64,000 nucleotides of DNA from Pseudomonas sp. Irchel s3f7 (lineage in GTDB: Bacteria; Pseudomonadota; Gammaproteobacteria; Pseudomonadales; Pseudomonadaceae): positions 1 to 64,000 of the forward strand of contig NZ_FYDO01000023.1 in assembly GCF_900187615.1 (NCBI RefSeq), given 5' to 3'. This document shows positions 49,806-58,987 of the stretch, in pieces; position 1 is the stretch's first letter, and each line of letters opens with the position of its first letter. The notes beneath the pieces were generated by a model. The model was not told the DNA's origin, searched no databases, and saw only the letters and a list, made by a program, of their open reading frames with translations. Position numbers and translations under genes: made by a program.

Positions 49806-50663
49806 ATGGGCGAAGTCGTCCTTGCCGCGAAAGTCTGCCACGTCCCATCGATGTATCTGTCTGAGCTACCCGGTAAACATCAGGGCTGCCGAGAGGCGGC
49901 GATCGCCGGCCACAAGGAAATCGGCCGCCGTGCCCGCGAGCTTGGCGCAGATACCGCCGTGGTGTTCGATGTGCATTGGTTGGTCAACAGTGCCTATCAC
50001 ATCAATTGCGGGGAGCATTTTAAGGGCGTTTACACCAGCAATGAACTGCCCCACTTCATCAAAGACATGGCCTTTGAGTATCCAGGATGCCCCGCACTCG
50101 GGGAGCTAATCGCTCACGAGGCTAACGAAGCTGGCGTACGAACGCTCGCTCATAACATACCCAGCCTGGAGCTCGAATACGGAACACTGGTGCCCATGCG
50201 CTACATGCACATGGATGTTCCTGACGGTAAGAAATTGGACGTTATATCGATTGCTGCGTGGTGCGCATGGCATCGCTTGGAGGACAGCTTCACGTTTGGT
50301 GCCGCTGTGCGTCGAGCCATCGAAAAAAGCGACCGCAAAGTGCTGGTATTGGCATCAGGCTCGCTGTCCCACCGGTTCTCCGATGACCGTAACGCCGAAG
50401 CCAACATGCACAACTGGACTCGCGAGTTCGACAAACAGATGGATTTGCGCGTAGTCGAGCTGTGGAAACAGGGCCGTTTCAAAGAGTTCTGCGCCATGTT
50501 GCCAGACTACGCGGAGCACTGTTTTGGCGAAGGAAAAATGCATGACACTGCCATGCTGCTCGGTTTGCTTGGCGGCTCGGACTACAACAAACCGGTGGAA
50601 ATTCTGACCGAACCGTTCGGCAGCTCCGGTACCGGGCAGATCAACGCAATTTTCCCCGTTTGA
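49806..50663 (+). CDS. hpaD: HpaD: 3,4-dihydroxyphenylacetate 2,3-dioxygenase
   Basis: Extradiol ring-cleavage dioxygenase of the LigB (class III) superfamily, 285 residues, as in E. coli HpaD. His-12 in AKVCHVPSMYLSE and the His of VFDVHW near residue 60 are the expected iron ligands, with a C-terminal Glu. GCREAAIAGHKEIGRRAREL, CAWHRLEDSFTFGAAVRRAI and VLASGSLSHRF match the family. It opens homoprotocatechuate between C2 and C3. A strong AAGGAG precedes ATG 49806. It differs in fold from the VOC-type extradiol enzyme at 60302-61231, so two unrelated ring-cleavage enzymes exist in the island. Confidence 0.92.
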   Translation: MGEVVLAAKVCHVPSMYLSELPGKHQGCREAAIAGHKEIGRRARELGADTAVVFDVHWLVNSAYHINCGEHFKGVYTSNELPHFIKDMAFEYPGCPALGELIAHEANEAGVRTLAHNIPSLELEYGTLVPMRYMHMDVPDGKKLDVISIAAWCAWHRLEDSFTFGAAVRRAIEKSDRKVLVLASGSLSHRFSDDRNAEANMHNWTREFDKQMDLRVVELWKQGRFKEFCAMLPDYAEHCFGEGKMHDTAMLLGLLGGSDYNKPVEILTEPFGSSGTGQINAIFPV

Positions 50664-50717
50664 CCAAGCCAAACCAATCACTACCGCCATGGAAACTCAC
50701 TTTCCAAGGAGACACGC

Positions 50718-51110
50718 GTGCCGCATTTCATTGCCGAATACACCCACAACATTGAACGCGAAGCCGATCTGCCCGGGCTTTTCGAAAAAGTTCACGCCTT
50801 GCTGGGCGAATCCGGCGTGTTCCCTCTCGGTGGCATTAGAAGCCGTGCAGTGCGCTTGAACACATGGCGCATGGCCGATGGCAAGCACGACTACGCGTTT
50901 GTTCATATGACGCTAAAGGTTGGGCATGGGCGTGACCTCGCGACCCGAGCCAAGGTCGCCGAATCGCTGTTCCAAGTGATCACGGAACACTTTGCCCCCC
51001 TGCAAGCCAAACGCCTTCTCGCCCTTTCATTTGAAATGACGGAGCTGCATGAGCAACTCAATTTCAAGCAAAACAACATCCATGCCTTTTTGAACGCCCA
51101 AAGCAGCTAA
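50718..51110 (+). CDS. hpaF: HpaF: 5-carboxymethyl-2-hydroxymuconate delta-isomerase
   Basis: 130-residue member of the tautomerase superfamily. After removal of the initiator, Pro-1 of PHFIAEYTHNIEREADLPGL is the catalytic base. VFPLGGIRSRAVRLNTWRMA and YAFVHMTLKVGHGRD are typical of CHMI. The start codon is GTG at 50718 with AAGGAG upstream, which makes the proline the second residue as the mechanism requires. It isomerises the product of HpaE before the HpaG step. Confidence 0.92.
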   Translation: MPHFIAEYTHNIEREADLPGLFEKVHALLGESGVFPLGGIRSRAVRLNTWRMADGKHDYAFVHMTLKVGHGRDLATRAKVAESLFQVITEHFAPLQAKRLLALSFEMTELHEQLNFKQNNIHAFLNAQSS

Positions 51111-51149
51111 TAAAAAGTCGCCCCTGACACGTTAATAAAAAGAAAAATC

Positions 51150-52454
51150 ATGAGATCACTTCCAGCTTCGCACCACAGCGTCTCGAACCATGCTGAGCAA
51201 GCGCACACGCTTATTACCTGGCGTTTGATGCCACTTTTGTTCACCTGCTATTTGTTCGCGCATCTGGACCGCATAAACATCGGCTTCGCCAAAATGCAGA
51301 TGAGCAGCGACCTGCAGTTCAGCGATACGGTGTATGGATTCGGCGCCGGCTTGTTTTTCGTCTCGTACGCGCTGTTCGGCCTGCCCAGTAATTTGGCCTT
51401 GGATCGAGTCGGCCCGCGCCGCTGGATCGCCGCGCTCATGATGGTCTGGGGCGTGCTTTCAACGTCCATGCTGTTTATCGAAAACGCCTTCGAATTCTAC
51501 GCATTGAGATTTTTGCTAGGGATGGCAGAGGCCGGCTTTTTCCCAGGCATTTTAGTTCTGCTCAATCGCTGGTACCCCGCTGCGCGTCGCGCTCAGGTAA
51601 CAGCTTTGTTTGCGATAGCGGTACCCATGGCCGGGGTGATTGGTGGGCCGCTTTCAGGTGCGATTCTTGAAAACTTTCATGACGTAGCAGGAATACGCGG
51701 CTGGCAGTGGATGTTCCTGATTGAAGGAGCACCTGTGATATTGCTCGGCATCATTGTACTCAAATTCCTGCCCGACGCGCTCGAAAACGTCACGTGGCTG
51801 AGTGCTGAGCAAAAGTGTTCCTTGCTCGAGCAATTTGAGCGTGAAGAAGAGAAAAAATCGATCACCTCGTACGGCGGAATTTTCAAAGCGCCTCGCACCT
51901 GGCTACTGGTGCTGATTTATTTCGCCGTCATGCTAGCGGTTAATACGCTCGCGTTCTGGATGCCGACGCTCATCCATGGGAGCGGGGTCGCCAGTGACAG
52001 CGACGTGGGGCTGCTGAGCGCTATTCCCTATGTTGCGGGATGTCTATTTATGATCGCCTGCGGCCATTCATCTGATCGCAATCGCGAAAGGCGATGGCAC
52101 TTGTGCGTGCCGCTTTTACTGTCAGCTATCGGTATTGCTCTGGCCGGAATGCTTGCTGCCAACCCTCTTGGGGTTATGTGCGGGCTGGTTTTGGCGGGCA
52201 TGGGTGCCAGCGCAGCCCTGCCCATGTTTTGGCAACTACCGGCCGCGTACTTATCCAAATCCACCCAATCAGCGGGCATCGCGCTCATCAGCTCATTAGG
52301 AAGCATCGCGTCCTTCCTGACCCCGTATCTGATTGGCTGGACGCGCGACACCACCCATAGCGCTAGCCTCGCCCTATACGTGCTTGCAGCGCTAATAGTT
52401 TGCGGCGCTTTCCTTGTATTGCGCACCGACGCTGCAATCGTAAATCCCAACTAA
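51150..52454 (+). CDS. hpaX: HpaX: MFS permease for 4-hydroxyphenylacetate
   Basis: 434 residues, 12 helices, anion:cation symporter branch of the MFS. RLMPLLFTCYLFAHLDRINI, GFAKMQMSSDLQFSDTVYGF and GLPSNLALDRVGPRRWIAAL with RFLLGMAEAGFFPGILVLLN are HpaX/GudP-type signatures. It lies inside the operon between hpaF and hpaH, as in other hpa clusters, and should import 4-HPA or a close arylacetate by proton symport. Confidence 0.88.
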   Translation: MRSLPASHHSVSNHAEQAHTLITWRLMPLLFTCYLFAHLDRINIGFAKMQMSSDLQFSDTVYGFGAGLFFVSYALFGLPSNLALDRVGPRRWIAALMMVWGVLSTSMLFIENAFEFYALRFLLGMAEAGFFPGILVLLNRWYPAARRAQVTALFAIAVPMAGVIGGPLSGAILENFHDVAGIRGWQWMFLIEGAPVILLGIIVLKFLPDALENVTWLSAEQKCSLLEQFEREEEKKSITSYGGIFKAPRTWLLVLIYFAVMLAVNTLAFWMPTLIHGSGVASDSDVGLLSAIPYVAGCLFMIACGHSSDRNRERRWHLCVPLLLSAIGIALAGMLAANPLGVMCGLVLAGMGASAALPMFWQLPAAYLSKSTQSAGIALISSLGSIASFLTPYLIGWTRDTTHSASLALYVLAALIVCGAFLVLRTDAAIVNPN

Positions 52455-52465
52455 GGACCCCCGCC

Positions 52466-53269
52466 ATGCTCGACTCAAGCTTAATTCTGCAAGCTGCCGC
52501 ACAACTCGACAGGGCTGAACGCAGCAGAGAACAAGTACGCCAATTTTCACTTGAGCACCCTGAGATAACCATCGAAGACGCTTACGCTATTCAACGAGCT
52601 TGGGTCGCTCAAAAAATCAAAGACGGGCGTAAGTTGGTAGGTCACAAAATTGGCCTGACCTCTCGTGCCATGCAGGTCTCCTCGAATATCACCGAGCCCG
52701 ATTACGGCGCCCTCCTCGATGACATGCTTTTTGAGGAAGGCACGGATATTCCATTTGAGCGCTTTATCGTTCCCCGCGTAGAGGTCGAGCTGGCGTTTAT
52801 CTTGGGCAAGCCACTGAAAGGCCCTAACGTCACGCTGCTGGATGTATTGGACGCAACAGATTGGGTAATTCCCGCACTGGAAATTATCGATGCGCGCATC
52901 CAGCAAGTTGACCCTCACACCAAGGGAACTCGAAAAGTCTTTGACACCATTTCCGACAACGCGGCTAACGCTGGCGTAGTGATGGGCGGACGTGCAGTGC
53001 GCCCGAACGATATTGATCTGCGCAAAGTGCCAGCCGTGCTTTATCGAAACGGGGTCATCGAAGAGTCAGGCGTATCTGCCGCGGTGCTAAATCACCCTGC
53101 AAAAGGCGTGGCATGGCTTGCCAACAAATTGGCCCCTTATGACGTCACCCTGGAACCTGGGCAAATCATCCTGGGTGGCTCCTTCACACGTCCTGTAGCT
53201 GCGAACCCGGGCGATACGTTTCATGTCGATTACGACATGCTGGGTTCCGTTGCTTGCCGTTTCGTCTAG
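52466..53269 (+). CDS. hpaH: HpaH: 2-oxo-hept-4-ene-1,7-dioate hydratase
   Basis: FAH-fold hydratase of 267 residues. AQLDRAERSREQVRQFSLEH, AYAIQRAWVAQKIKDGRKLV, GHKIGLTSRAMQVSSNITEP and EVELAFILGKPLKGPNVTLL match HpaH/MhpD-type hydratases, with the acidic metal ligands in PRVEVELAF. The ATG at 52466 follows AAGGA by seven bases. It adds water to the dienoic intermediate so that HpaI can cleave it. Placed between hpaX and hpaI. Confidence 0.92.
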   Translation: MLDSSLILQAAAQLDRAERSREQVRQFSLEHPEITIEDAYAIQRAWVAQKIKDGRKLVGHKIGLTSRAMQVSSNITEPDYGALLDDMLFEEGTDIPFERFIVPRVEVELAFILGKPLKGPNVTLLDVLDATDWVIPALEIIDARIQQVDPHTKGTRKVFDTISDNAANAGVVMGGRAVRPNDIDLRKVPAVLYRNGVIEESGVSAAVLNHPAKGVAWLANKLAPYDVTLEPGQIILGGSFTRPVAANPGDTFHVDYDMLGSVACRFV

Positions 53270-53283
53270 TTCTGAGGTGCTCC

Positions 53284-54084
53284 ATGGAAATGCCAGTCAA
53301 CCGCTTCAAGCAACGGCTAAAAAAAGGCGAAACGCAAATTGGTCTCTGGCTCGGCATGGCCGATGCCTATGCAGCAGAACTCGCAGCGACTGCGGGCTTC
53401 GATTGGCTGCTGATAGACGGCGAGCACGCACCTAACGACATCAGGGGTTTGCTGAGGCAACTCCAGGCAGTGGCGCCCTACCCTAGCCAACCAATTATCC
53501 GCCCGGCCATCGGCGATGCCGTGCTAATCAAACAAATTCTCGATATCGGTGCGCAAACACTGCTGGTACCAATGGTTGAAAGTGCAGAACAGGCTAAAGA
53601 GCTGGTGCGCGCGATTCACTACCCACCAGTCGGAATTCGGGGCGTAGGCAGTGCCTTGGCACGGGCATCGCGATGGAACAGCATCCCTGGCTATCTCGAT
53701 AATGCCGATGAGCAGATGTGCCTCCTGGTGCAAATCGAAAACCCCGAAGGCGTGGCCAATTTGGATGCCATTGCCGCGGTCGAGGGTGTAGATGGCATAT
53801 TCATCGGGCCGGCAGATCTCAGCGCCTCCATGGGCCACCGAGGCAACCCAGGGCACCCCGACGTACAAGCCGTCATCGAGCAAGGAATTACGCGCATTAT
53901 CAAAGCAGGCAAAGCTGCCGGCATACTCAGCGCCGACGAAAAGCTCGCCCGCCGCTACATCGAACTGGGCGCTTCATTCGTAGCCGTTGGCGTAGATACA
54001 ACCGTTCTTATGCGTGGACTGCAGACACTTGCCGGATCATTCAAAGACAACCTGGCGACCACCAAGTCTGACGGTGTGTACTAG
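53284..54084 (+). CDS. hpaI: HpaI: 4-hydroxy-2-oxoheptanedioate aldolase
   Basis: Class II pyruvate aldolase of 266 residues. Asp-45 and His-48 in LLIDGEHAPND and the arginine in IIRPAIGD correspond to the catalytic D42, H45 and R70 of E. coli HpaI (three residues longer at the N-terminus here). GADTL-like IGAQTLLVPMVESAEQA and the metal ligands in VQIENPEGVAN and FIGPADLSASMGH are intact. It splits the last intermediate into pyruvate and succinate semialdehyde. The start MEMPVNRFKQ at 53284 has GAGG upstream. Confidence 0.92.
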   Translation: MEMPVNRFKQRLKKGETQIGLWLGMADAYAAELAATAGFDWLLIDGEHAPNDIRGLLRQLQAVAPYPSQPIIRPAIGDAVLIKQILDIGAQTLLVPMVESAEQAKELVRAIHYPPVGIRGVGSALARASRWNSIPGYLDNADEQMCLLVQIENPEGVANLDAIAAVEGVDGIFIGPADLSASMGHRGNPGHPDVQAVIEQGITRIIKAGKAAGILSADEKLARRYIELGASFVAVGVDTTVLMRGLQTLAGSFKDNLATTKSDGVY

Positions 54085-54094
54085 AGATATCGAC

Positions 54095-54538
54095 ATGAAC
54101 AACCTGGTTCGCGAAACGCACAGTCTGACGTTAGCGCTGGCGATGGAGCTGCTTCACGTCGCTCTAAAAGAAGCTGAAAGCGAGCGTGTACAGATCAGCA
54201 TTGTGCTGGTCGGCCCAGCGGGCGAAGTGATTCATTTGGCGCACATGGACGGCGCACCATTTCTAAGCCGCGAGGTTGCGCTCAATAAAGCGCTGACCGC
54301 AGCTAGCTTCAAGGCCTCTACCAGCAGTTGGAAGACCCGCTTGGCGGCGTGCTCCGACGCTGTTCGCCAGGGCCTGCCACTGCAGCCAAACATCGCGCTT
54401 TTTGGCGGTGGCGAACCCCTCTTTTATAAAGGGCAACTGATAGGCGCAGTGGGAATTTCTGGTGCGTCGGAACGGATAGACGAATGTTGCGCAAAGGCAG
54501 TAGTGGCGCGTTTAACCGACCTTACGGGACAGGCCTGA
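54095..54538 (+). CDS. GlcG/HbpS family protein
   Basis: 147-residue protein with the GlcG/HbpS (DUF336) pattern: ISIVLVGPAGEVIHLAHMDG, FLSREVALNKALTAASFKAS, FGGGEPLFYKGQLIGAVGIS and a C-terminal CCAKAVVARL helix. Members bind heme or corrin-like cofactors or have unknown roles and often sit at the end of catabolic operons, including glycolate and phenol clusters. It lies ten bases after hpaI in the same direction and is probably the last gene of the hpa operon. No specific reaction can be given. Confidence 0.8.
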   Translation: MNNLVRETHSLTLALAMELLHVALKEAESERVQISIVLVGPAGEVIHLAHMDGAPFLSREVALNKALTAASFKASTSSWKTRLAACSDAVRQGLPLQPNIALFGGGEPLFYKGQLIGAVGISGASERIDECCAKAVVARLTDLTGQA

Positions 54539-54670
54539 AGACAGCGTCCAGCGCCTGGATTGGCATCGATATAAAAGCAGAAGTAGATCCGGAGCTGTTT
54601 CTAAAACAACAGCAGGTAGTTGCATTGAAGAGTGGCGTGCTCTAACTAACGCGACTACTACCTCCTGAAG

Positions 54671-56602
54671 CTATGTCCGGAAATAACCCACGGCGGAATT
54701 AAGTTCCGCATCAACATTCTGCAGCTCCACAGTTAACCTTTGGAGCTGATCGCTTTCACGCGCACTGTCCTCTGCAACGCCCCTGACGGTATGTAGGCTC
54801 TGACTGGCCTCCTCGGCGACAACAAGCTGTTTTTCAGCAGCCTGGGCAATCTTATGGTTCATCATCTCAATACTCGATACCGCACGTGTGATGCGCGTAA
54901 GCGCCTCAGAAGCCTTGGAGGCCAAGACCACGGCCTCTCCGGTCAAAACATGGCTACCCTGGAGGCGATCGGTGGCTGTTTGCGCGACACCACGAAGCCG
55001 GCTGATAAGTTGTTCAATCTCGGCGGTGGAGCTCTGCGTACGACGTGCCAAACCTCTGACTTCGTCAGCAACCACGGCGAAACCGCGACCATGCTCACCG
55101 GCCCGGGCAGCCTCAATCGCAGCATTCAAGGCTAATAGGTTCGTCTGCTCCGCCACGGCTTTGATTACATCCAGAACGCCCCCGATCGAGGTACTTTCGG
55201 CAAGCAATAGCTGCATTGCATCAGCACAGCCCGTCATTTCAATCGCGAGCTGATCAATTTTCGAACCTGCTTGGCGGGCAAGCGCATCACCATCGCGTGC
55301 TTGATTGTCCGCCAGCGTAACGGCGGCGCTGGCATCACCCACGTTTAGCACAACGTCTTTAGCCGTTAGCGTCATCTGGCTCATCGCGTTGGAGGCGATT
55401 TCCGTCTCGCGCCGAAGACGGTCAACACCATGGCTGCTGCGCTGAATCATCTCAGTGAGACTAACCGCGGTTCGGTTAAGCATCGCGACACCGCTTCCAA
55501 TTCGCCCCACCAAACCTTGCAAGCTAACAAGCATGCTGTTCACGGTCCCCAGCAGGCGGCCAAACTCGTCTTGCCGTATTACTGGCTGAGTACCGCCGGT
55601 CAAATCGCCAGAGGCCACCCGATGTGTCTGCGCAATAGCCTGGTGTAAGGGTTGCAAAATCAACTGGCGAATCAGCATTCCGGCAGCTATGCCCAGCACC
55701 AATGCAAGGATGCTGATTGCACTGAGTTGGGTCACCACACGGCGACTGTCTTGCTGTATTCCAAGCGTCTGAAGCTGATCGGCTTTTTCAAGCAGATCAT
55801 TCACTTTGGAGGTTTGGTCATTCATCGCAATTTTGCTGGTAGCCCGCTGCTTCAAACTGGATGAGAACTGATCGAACGCCTTGCGGTAATCACTGAGCGC
55901 ACTTTTAGCAGCTTTAAGCGAAGCTTCTTCATTATTGGGTAATTTGATCGTCTTCATCGCAGCGACCAAATCACTCATGCTCATCTCCCAGTCGCTGCGG
56001 TAACGCTCTTCACCGTCAAGGGAGTAGTAGAGTTCGCTGTCACGTAGTTTCGACAGTTTTTCGCGAAGCGAAGCAGTTTGCTCGAGTAAGAACAGTTGCG
56101 CGGGGTCCGCTTGCACACCTTGAGCAGCTGTTTCGTTCAAAGCGTCTAGTTGATCCAAAAAAACCATGCTAAAACTTTCGCCAGCTGCTTGGGCTAGGGT
56201 CTGCATACGAAGTCTGGACTCCCTTGTAACGCCTAAAGACTCCTTGTAACGGACAAACTGCTCAAGATAGTCAGCCACCGCACGCTGCATTGACAGTTCC
56301 GCTGCGGTCTTGGCCGGCAATTCGTTGAAGTGCTCTGTAAGCTTGCCGACTGTGCTACGAACCTGCTCTTCAAGCACAGGTTCGAGCGAAAGCGCGTATT
56401 CACTTTCAGCGATTCGTGCTTCCAGCACAAGCGTCTGTATCCAGTCCGCCGTTCTTAACTGTTCCCCACGAGCACCAAGCACAGCTAAGGCATGGAAAGC
56501 GGTAATCGCGACGCCGAGGGTAAGAAGTAACACCACCCCGAATCCGAGGGAAAGCTTTGCACCGACAGAAAGATTACCTAATACTCGGTTAGCTAATGAC
56601 AT
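54671..56602 (-). CDS. Methyl-accepting chemotaxis protein with helical-bundle sensor
   Basis: 643 residues. TM1 (KLSLGFGVVLLLTLGVAITA) is followed by a long all-helical periplasmic domain of about 240 residues, the size of an HBM (helical bimodular) sensor as in McpS; TM2 is ISILALVLGIAAGMLI. A HAMP domain then leads to the signalling hairpin AVAEQTNLLALNAAIEAARA followed by GEHGRGFAVVADEVRGLARR. There is no C-terminal CheR-binding pentapeptide (it ends AVGYFRT). HBM receptors bind organic acids such as malate. Beside the hpa operon and the Cache protein, this receptor may mediate taxis to the pathway substrate; this is inference. Confidence 0.88.
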   Translation of the reverse strand: MSLANRVLGNLSVGAKLSLGFGVVLLLTLGVAITAFHALAVLGARGEQLRTADWIQTLVLEARIAESEYALSLEPVLEEQVRSTVGKLTEHFNELPAKTAAELSMQRAVADYLEQFVRYKESLGVTRESRLRMQTLAQAAGESFSMVFLDQLDALNETAAQGVQADPAQLFLLEQTASLREKLSKLRDSELYYSLDGEERYRSDWEMSMSDLVAAMKTIKLPNNEEASLKAAKSALSDYRKAFDQFSSSLKQRATSKIAMNDQTSKVNDLLEKADQLQTLGIQQDSRRVVTQLSAISILALVLGIAAGMLIRQLILQPLHQAIAQTHRVASGDLTGGTQPVIRQDEFGRLLGTVNSMLVSLQGLVGRIGSGVAMLNRTAVSLTEMIQRSSHGVDRLRRETEIASNAMSQMTLTAKDVVLNVGDASAAVTLADNQARDGDALARQAGSKIDQLAIEMTGCADAMQLLLAESTSIGGVLDVIKAVAEQTNLLALNAAIEAARAGEHGRGFAVVADEVRGLARRTQSSTAEIEQLISRLRGVAQTATDRLQGSHVLTGEAVVLASKASEALTRITRAVSSIEMMNHKIAQAAEKQLVVAEEASQSLHTVRGVAEDSARESDQLQRLTVELQNVDAELNSAVGYFRT

Positions 56603-56931
56603 GCGATCTCCGGCGAAGGTCTGGTCTACAGGAACAATGTGCCCCGACGATAATTTTATTGTTATTGACTTAAATTTCTGATGACGGACAAGTCAGATCG
56701 AACTCTTTTAATATAATAGGCATCGCCACTTGGGATAGCATTGCGTTCTTGGCTCAAAGCCCGAGGTCTGACAAATCAGTAATTCCTGGCGACTTTCTCC
56801 AACGCCGACGACTGCTCAGGACCTAAACGACCAAGTCGTTCAAAGTTATTTAATATTCGACGATCGAGATTATGGATAGTGTCAGAGTCGCTGTCGACCG
56901 CATATACATTCAACGCACCTAACATTCAACC
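56603..56931. other. Intergenic region upstream of the chemoreceptor gene
   Basis: 329 bases between the chemoreceptor start and a broken small gene. It holds the chemoreceptor ribosome site (GGAG) and its presumed promoter. I could not identify a sigma-28 promoter or other element. Confidence 0.5.
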
Positions 56932-57392
56932 TTAATAGACCAATAAAAACTTACTCTGGTCGAGTTCCAGCTCATCAATCAGTAAATGCTTAGCGTCGAG
57001 TGGCGCGACATCTTTATACCTTTTTTCTGCGATAAAATCCAACCGCGCCCAGCCTGCTAGAATAGCGTTTAGACAAGTAGAAAATAAAACATGATCGTCT
57101 CTACTGTGACGCTGCAGCACTACTAAGTTCGCCTGGATTTTATCCAAGGCCTGGCGAATCTGCGGGTCATTTTCCGCTGCTAAATGCCCTTGCAAAGAAG
57201 ACAGTTTTTGCTTATATCGTTCTGCATATTCAGGGTCAACTTCACCGTTATTGGCATTGAGTGAAAGAATAAAGTAACTGCAAAGGTCAGCGCATCAGGA
57301 CGCACAGTATGCCAATATTCAATCTTTTCTTCCGAGCCCGCCAGACTAGAATATAACATCAAAGAAAGAATGAGATTTGAAACTAAGCGCAT
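56932..57392 (-). pseudogene. Small exported protein, frameshifted
   Basis: The gene starts MRLVSNLILSLMLYSSLAG (signal peptide) and continues EEKIEYWHTVRPDALTF; around 57282 a one-base deletion in a T run breaks the frame. In the next frame the natural continuation is SYFILSLNANNGEVDPEYAE and RYKQKLSSLQGHLAAENDPQ, reaching a stop at 56932. The rejoined protein would have about 153 residues with a helical C-terminus. It lies 26 bases after the Cache-domain gene, likely its former partner. A sequencing error cannot be excluded. Function unknown. Confidence 0.68.
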
Positions 57393-57418
57393 CACTAACC
57401 CCACATATGCGGATAAGG

Positions 57419-58282
57419 CTAATCTAACGGGGGCGAACTAACACTGTAATAACCTACGGCAACTAGATAAATGCCGACCTTGCGTATCAACGCGTGTTTA
57501 TCTTCGATTTTTGACGTGACAGGATTTTTCCACTTATAGTCATACTCAACAAAATCGGATTTTTTTAGTAACGCCATAATTGGTTTTCCAACGGGCTTAC
57601 CTTGAGAATCGTAAATGGACGAAAAGTTAACCCCAATCAGTCGAAGGTTATAACCATGAGCCTCGTAACGCTGGGTTCGCAGATCCACCACGAAAACATA
57701 TAGATCGTCTTCGCGAAACTCTGGAGAGAGAGAGTTGATGGCTTGTATGGCGGCCGCAGGGTTTTCTTTTAAGGCATGTGCCGATTTCGCTAACAGCGCG
57801 CTGGCTTGCTCCGCGGTCGCACGGGGAAGATATACGCCTACTGCGAAAATCCGGTCTTTATAGCGTTGGTAGTAAACCTTTTTTCGCTCTACTTTTCCAT
57901 CACGCGCGTTTAGCCATCGGTACTCGACACTTTTGACCACGCCGTCTTCAGGCGCTGATAAAACCTCACGGAATGCACTCTTTAACTCGGGCTGCAAGAC
58001 CGAGGAGACATCCCGCCCGATCAAAACAGCAGAACTCCCGCCACTGGCAAGCATCGTGCCTTTGGTATCAACAACAAACACATAATGGTCCCCGTCGATA
58101 AACTCTCCTTGGCGGCTAAATGCAGCCAAGGCGGCGTCACCCTGATCGCGGTAGTAACTTACTGCATTGGCAAGGAGTTGCTTGGCGCGAGCACTTTGGA
58201 CCGCGTCTTCAGCATAGACTCGACTGATGCTTATCTGGACCAGAATCAGAGCGAACAATGCAGACAACCTGAGACTGCTCAT
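57419..58282 (-). CDS. Exported Cache-domain protein (two sCache_2-like modules)
   Basis: 287 residues with a signal peptide (LFALILVQISISRVYAED). Two similar modules are seen: LLANAVSYYRDQGDAALAAF...GDHYVFVVDTKGTMLASGGS...LIGRDVSSV, and LLAKSAHALKENPAAAIQAI...EDDLYVFVVDLRTQRYEAHG...LIGVNFSSI. Each has the sCache_2 pattern used by chemoreceptors and kinases to bind small molecules such as carboxylates, but no membrane or signalling domain follows. It may be a free periplasmic binding protein feeding the nearby chemoreceptor. Same strand as the frameshifted gene behind it. Confidence 0.8.
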   Translation of the reverse strand: MSSLRLSALFALILVQISISRVYAEDAVQSARAKQLLANAVSYYRDQGDAALAAFSRQGEFIDGDHYVFVVDTKGTMLASGGSSAVLIGRDVSSVLQPELKSAFREVLSAPEDGVVKSVEYRWLNARDGKVERKKVYYQRYKDRIFAVGVYLPRATAEQASALLAKSAHALKENPAAAIQAINSLSPEFREDDLYVFVVDLRTQRYEAHGYNLRLIGVNFSSIYDSQGKPVGKPIMALLKKSDFVEYDYKWKNPVTSKIEDKHALIRKVGIYLVAVGYYSVSSPPLD

Positions 58283-58285
58283 TTT

Positions 58286-58594
58286 TTATACTCCATCGAT
58301 AATTGCCACATTCGCATACGTCACGTCATCATCGACCTCACTAACACCTGTCGTACAACTAAACAGATGGAAAAATAAATCGACTTCATGACTAGCAATA
58401 TGCTGCAGAAGCTTCGCGTCGGACAGTCTTGCATCAAGTGTTGAGACGCGCTGATTGCGAGAAAGCCATCTGCCCCCCTCACCAATCACTGTTAACTGGG
58501 TGATTGGTCGACCAAGGAGCGCCCCCAATGCGCGAAGCCGCTGGGCCAAGGTACGACCTAGACTACTTTCAGCCCCAGCAAACATTACATGCAT
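58286..58594 (-). pseudogene. Truncated NAD-dependent epimerase
   Basis: The 102-residue frame MHVMFAGAESSLGRTLAQRL, then LTVIGEGGRWLSRNQRVSTL and DLFFHLFSCTTGVSEVDDD is the N-terminal Rossmann region of DenD-like NAD-dependent epimerases. It then ends with VTYANVAIIDGV and a stop; the YxxxK region and about 200 residues are missing. The glycine motif is also damaged (GAESSLG rather than GAxGFxG). It is a dead remnant, and its end lies 3 bases before the Cache gene start, suggesting a deletion fused the two regions. Confidence 0.65.
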
Positions 58595-58718
58595 CCTACC
58601 TCCCAGTTTTCTAGCGCTTGGCCCAGAATAATAAAAATCCCACTCACCCTGCCGACACCATCAGTTTACGAGTGGAAAAAACGGGGAAACAGATACTAAC
58701 TTTATAAGCCAGTTAATA

Positions 58719-58958
58719 TTACCTGGATGTAGATACTTCCAATGACCGCACTTTAACAAACTTGCTTAGCGCGACGTAGACACCTACAAATCCGCTCATT
58801 AAACCGCTGAAAAACCCACAAAAAGTACTTCCCATTGCATTTTCCAATACATTCGCCGGCAAAGGCACAACAAAAAACGCCACGGCGAATGCAATGCATG
58901 CAGACACCAGCCCACCAGTCACACCCGCTATTAACGCCTCTTTCAATACAGCATTCAT
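58719..58958 (-). CDS. Small membrane protein, two helices
   Basis: 79 residues. ALIAGVTGGLVSACIAFAVA with FFVVPLP and GSTFCGFFSGLMSGFVGVYV are two hydrophobic helices with glycine-rich packing motifs, ending in a basic tail KVRSLEVSTSR. The ATG at 58958 has GGAG five to six bases upstream; a GTG at 58964 in frame is less likely. It lies 29 bases after the MetA/SphA-type gene in the same direction and may be its operon partner. I do not recognise the family. Confidence 0.65.
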   Translation of the reverse strand: MNAVLKEALIAGVTGGLVSACIAFAVAFFVVPLPANVLENAMGSTFCGFFSGLMSGFVGVYVALSKFVKVRSLEVSTSR

Positions 58959-58987
58959 ATTCACTCCTTTCTATACAGAATTAGCTA

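Noticed and set aside
54539..54670. Possible short gene between the HbpS-like gene and the chemoreceptor
   Set aside because: No start with a ribosome site and no frame longer than about 30 residues.
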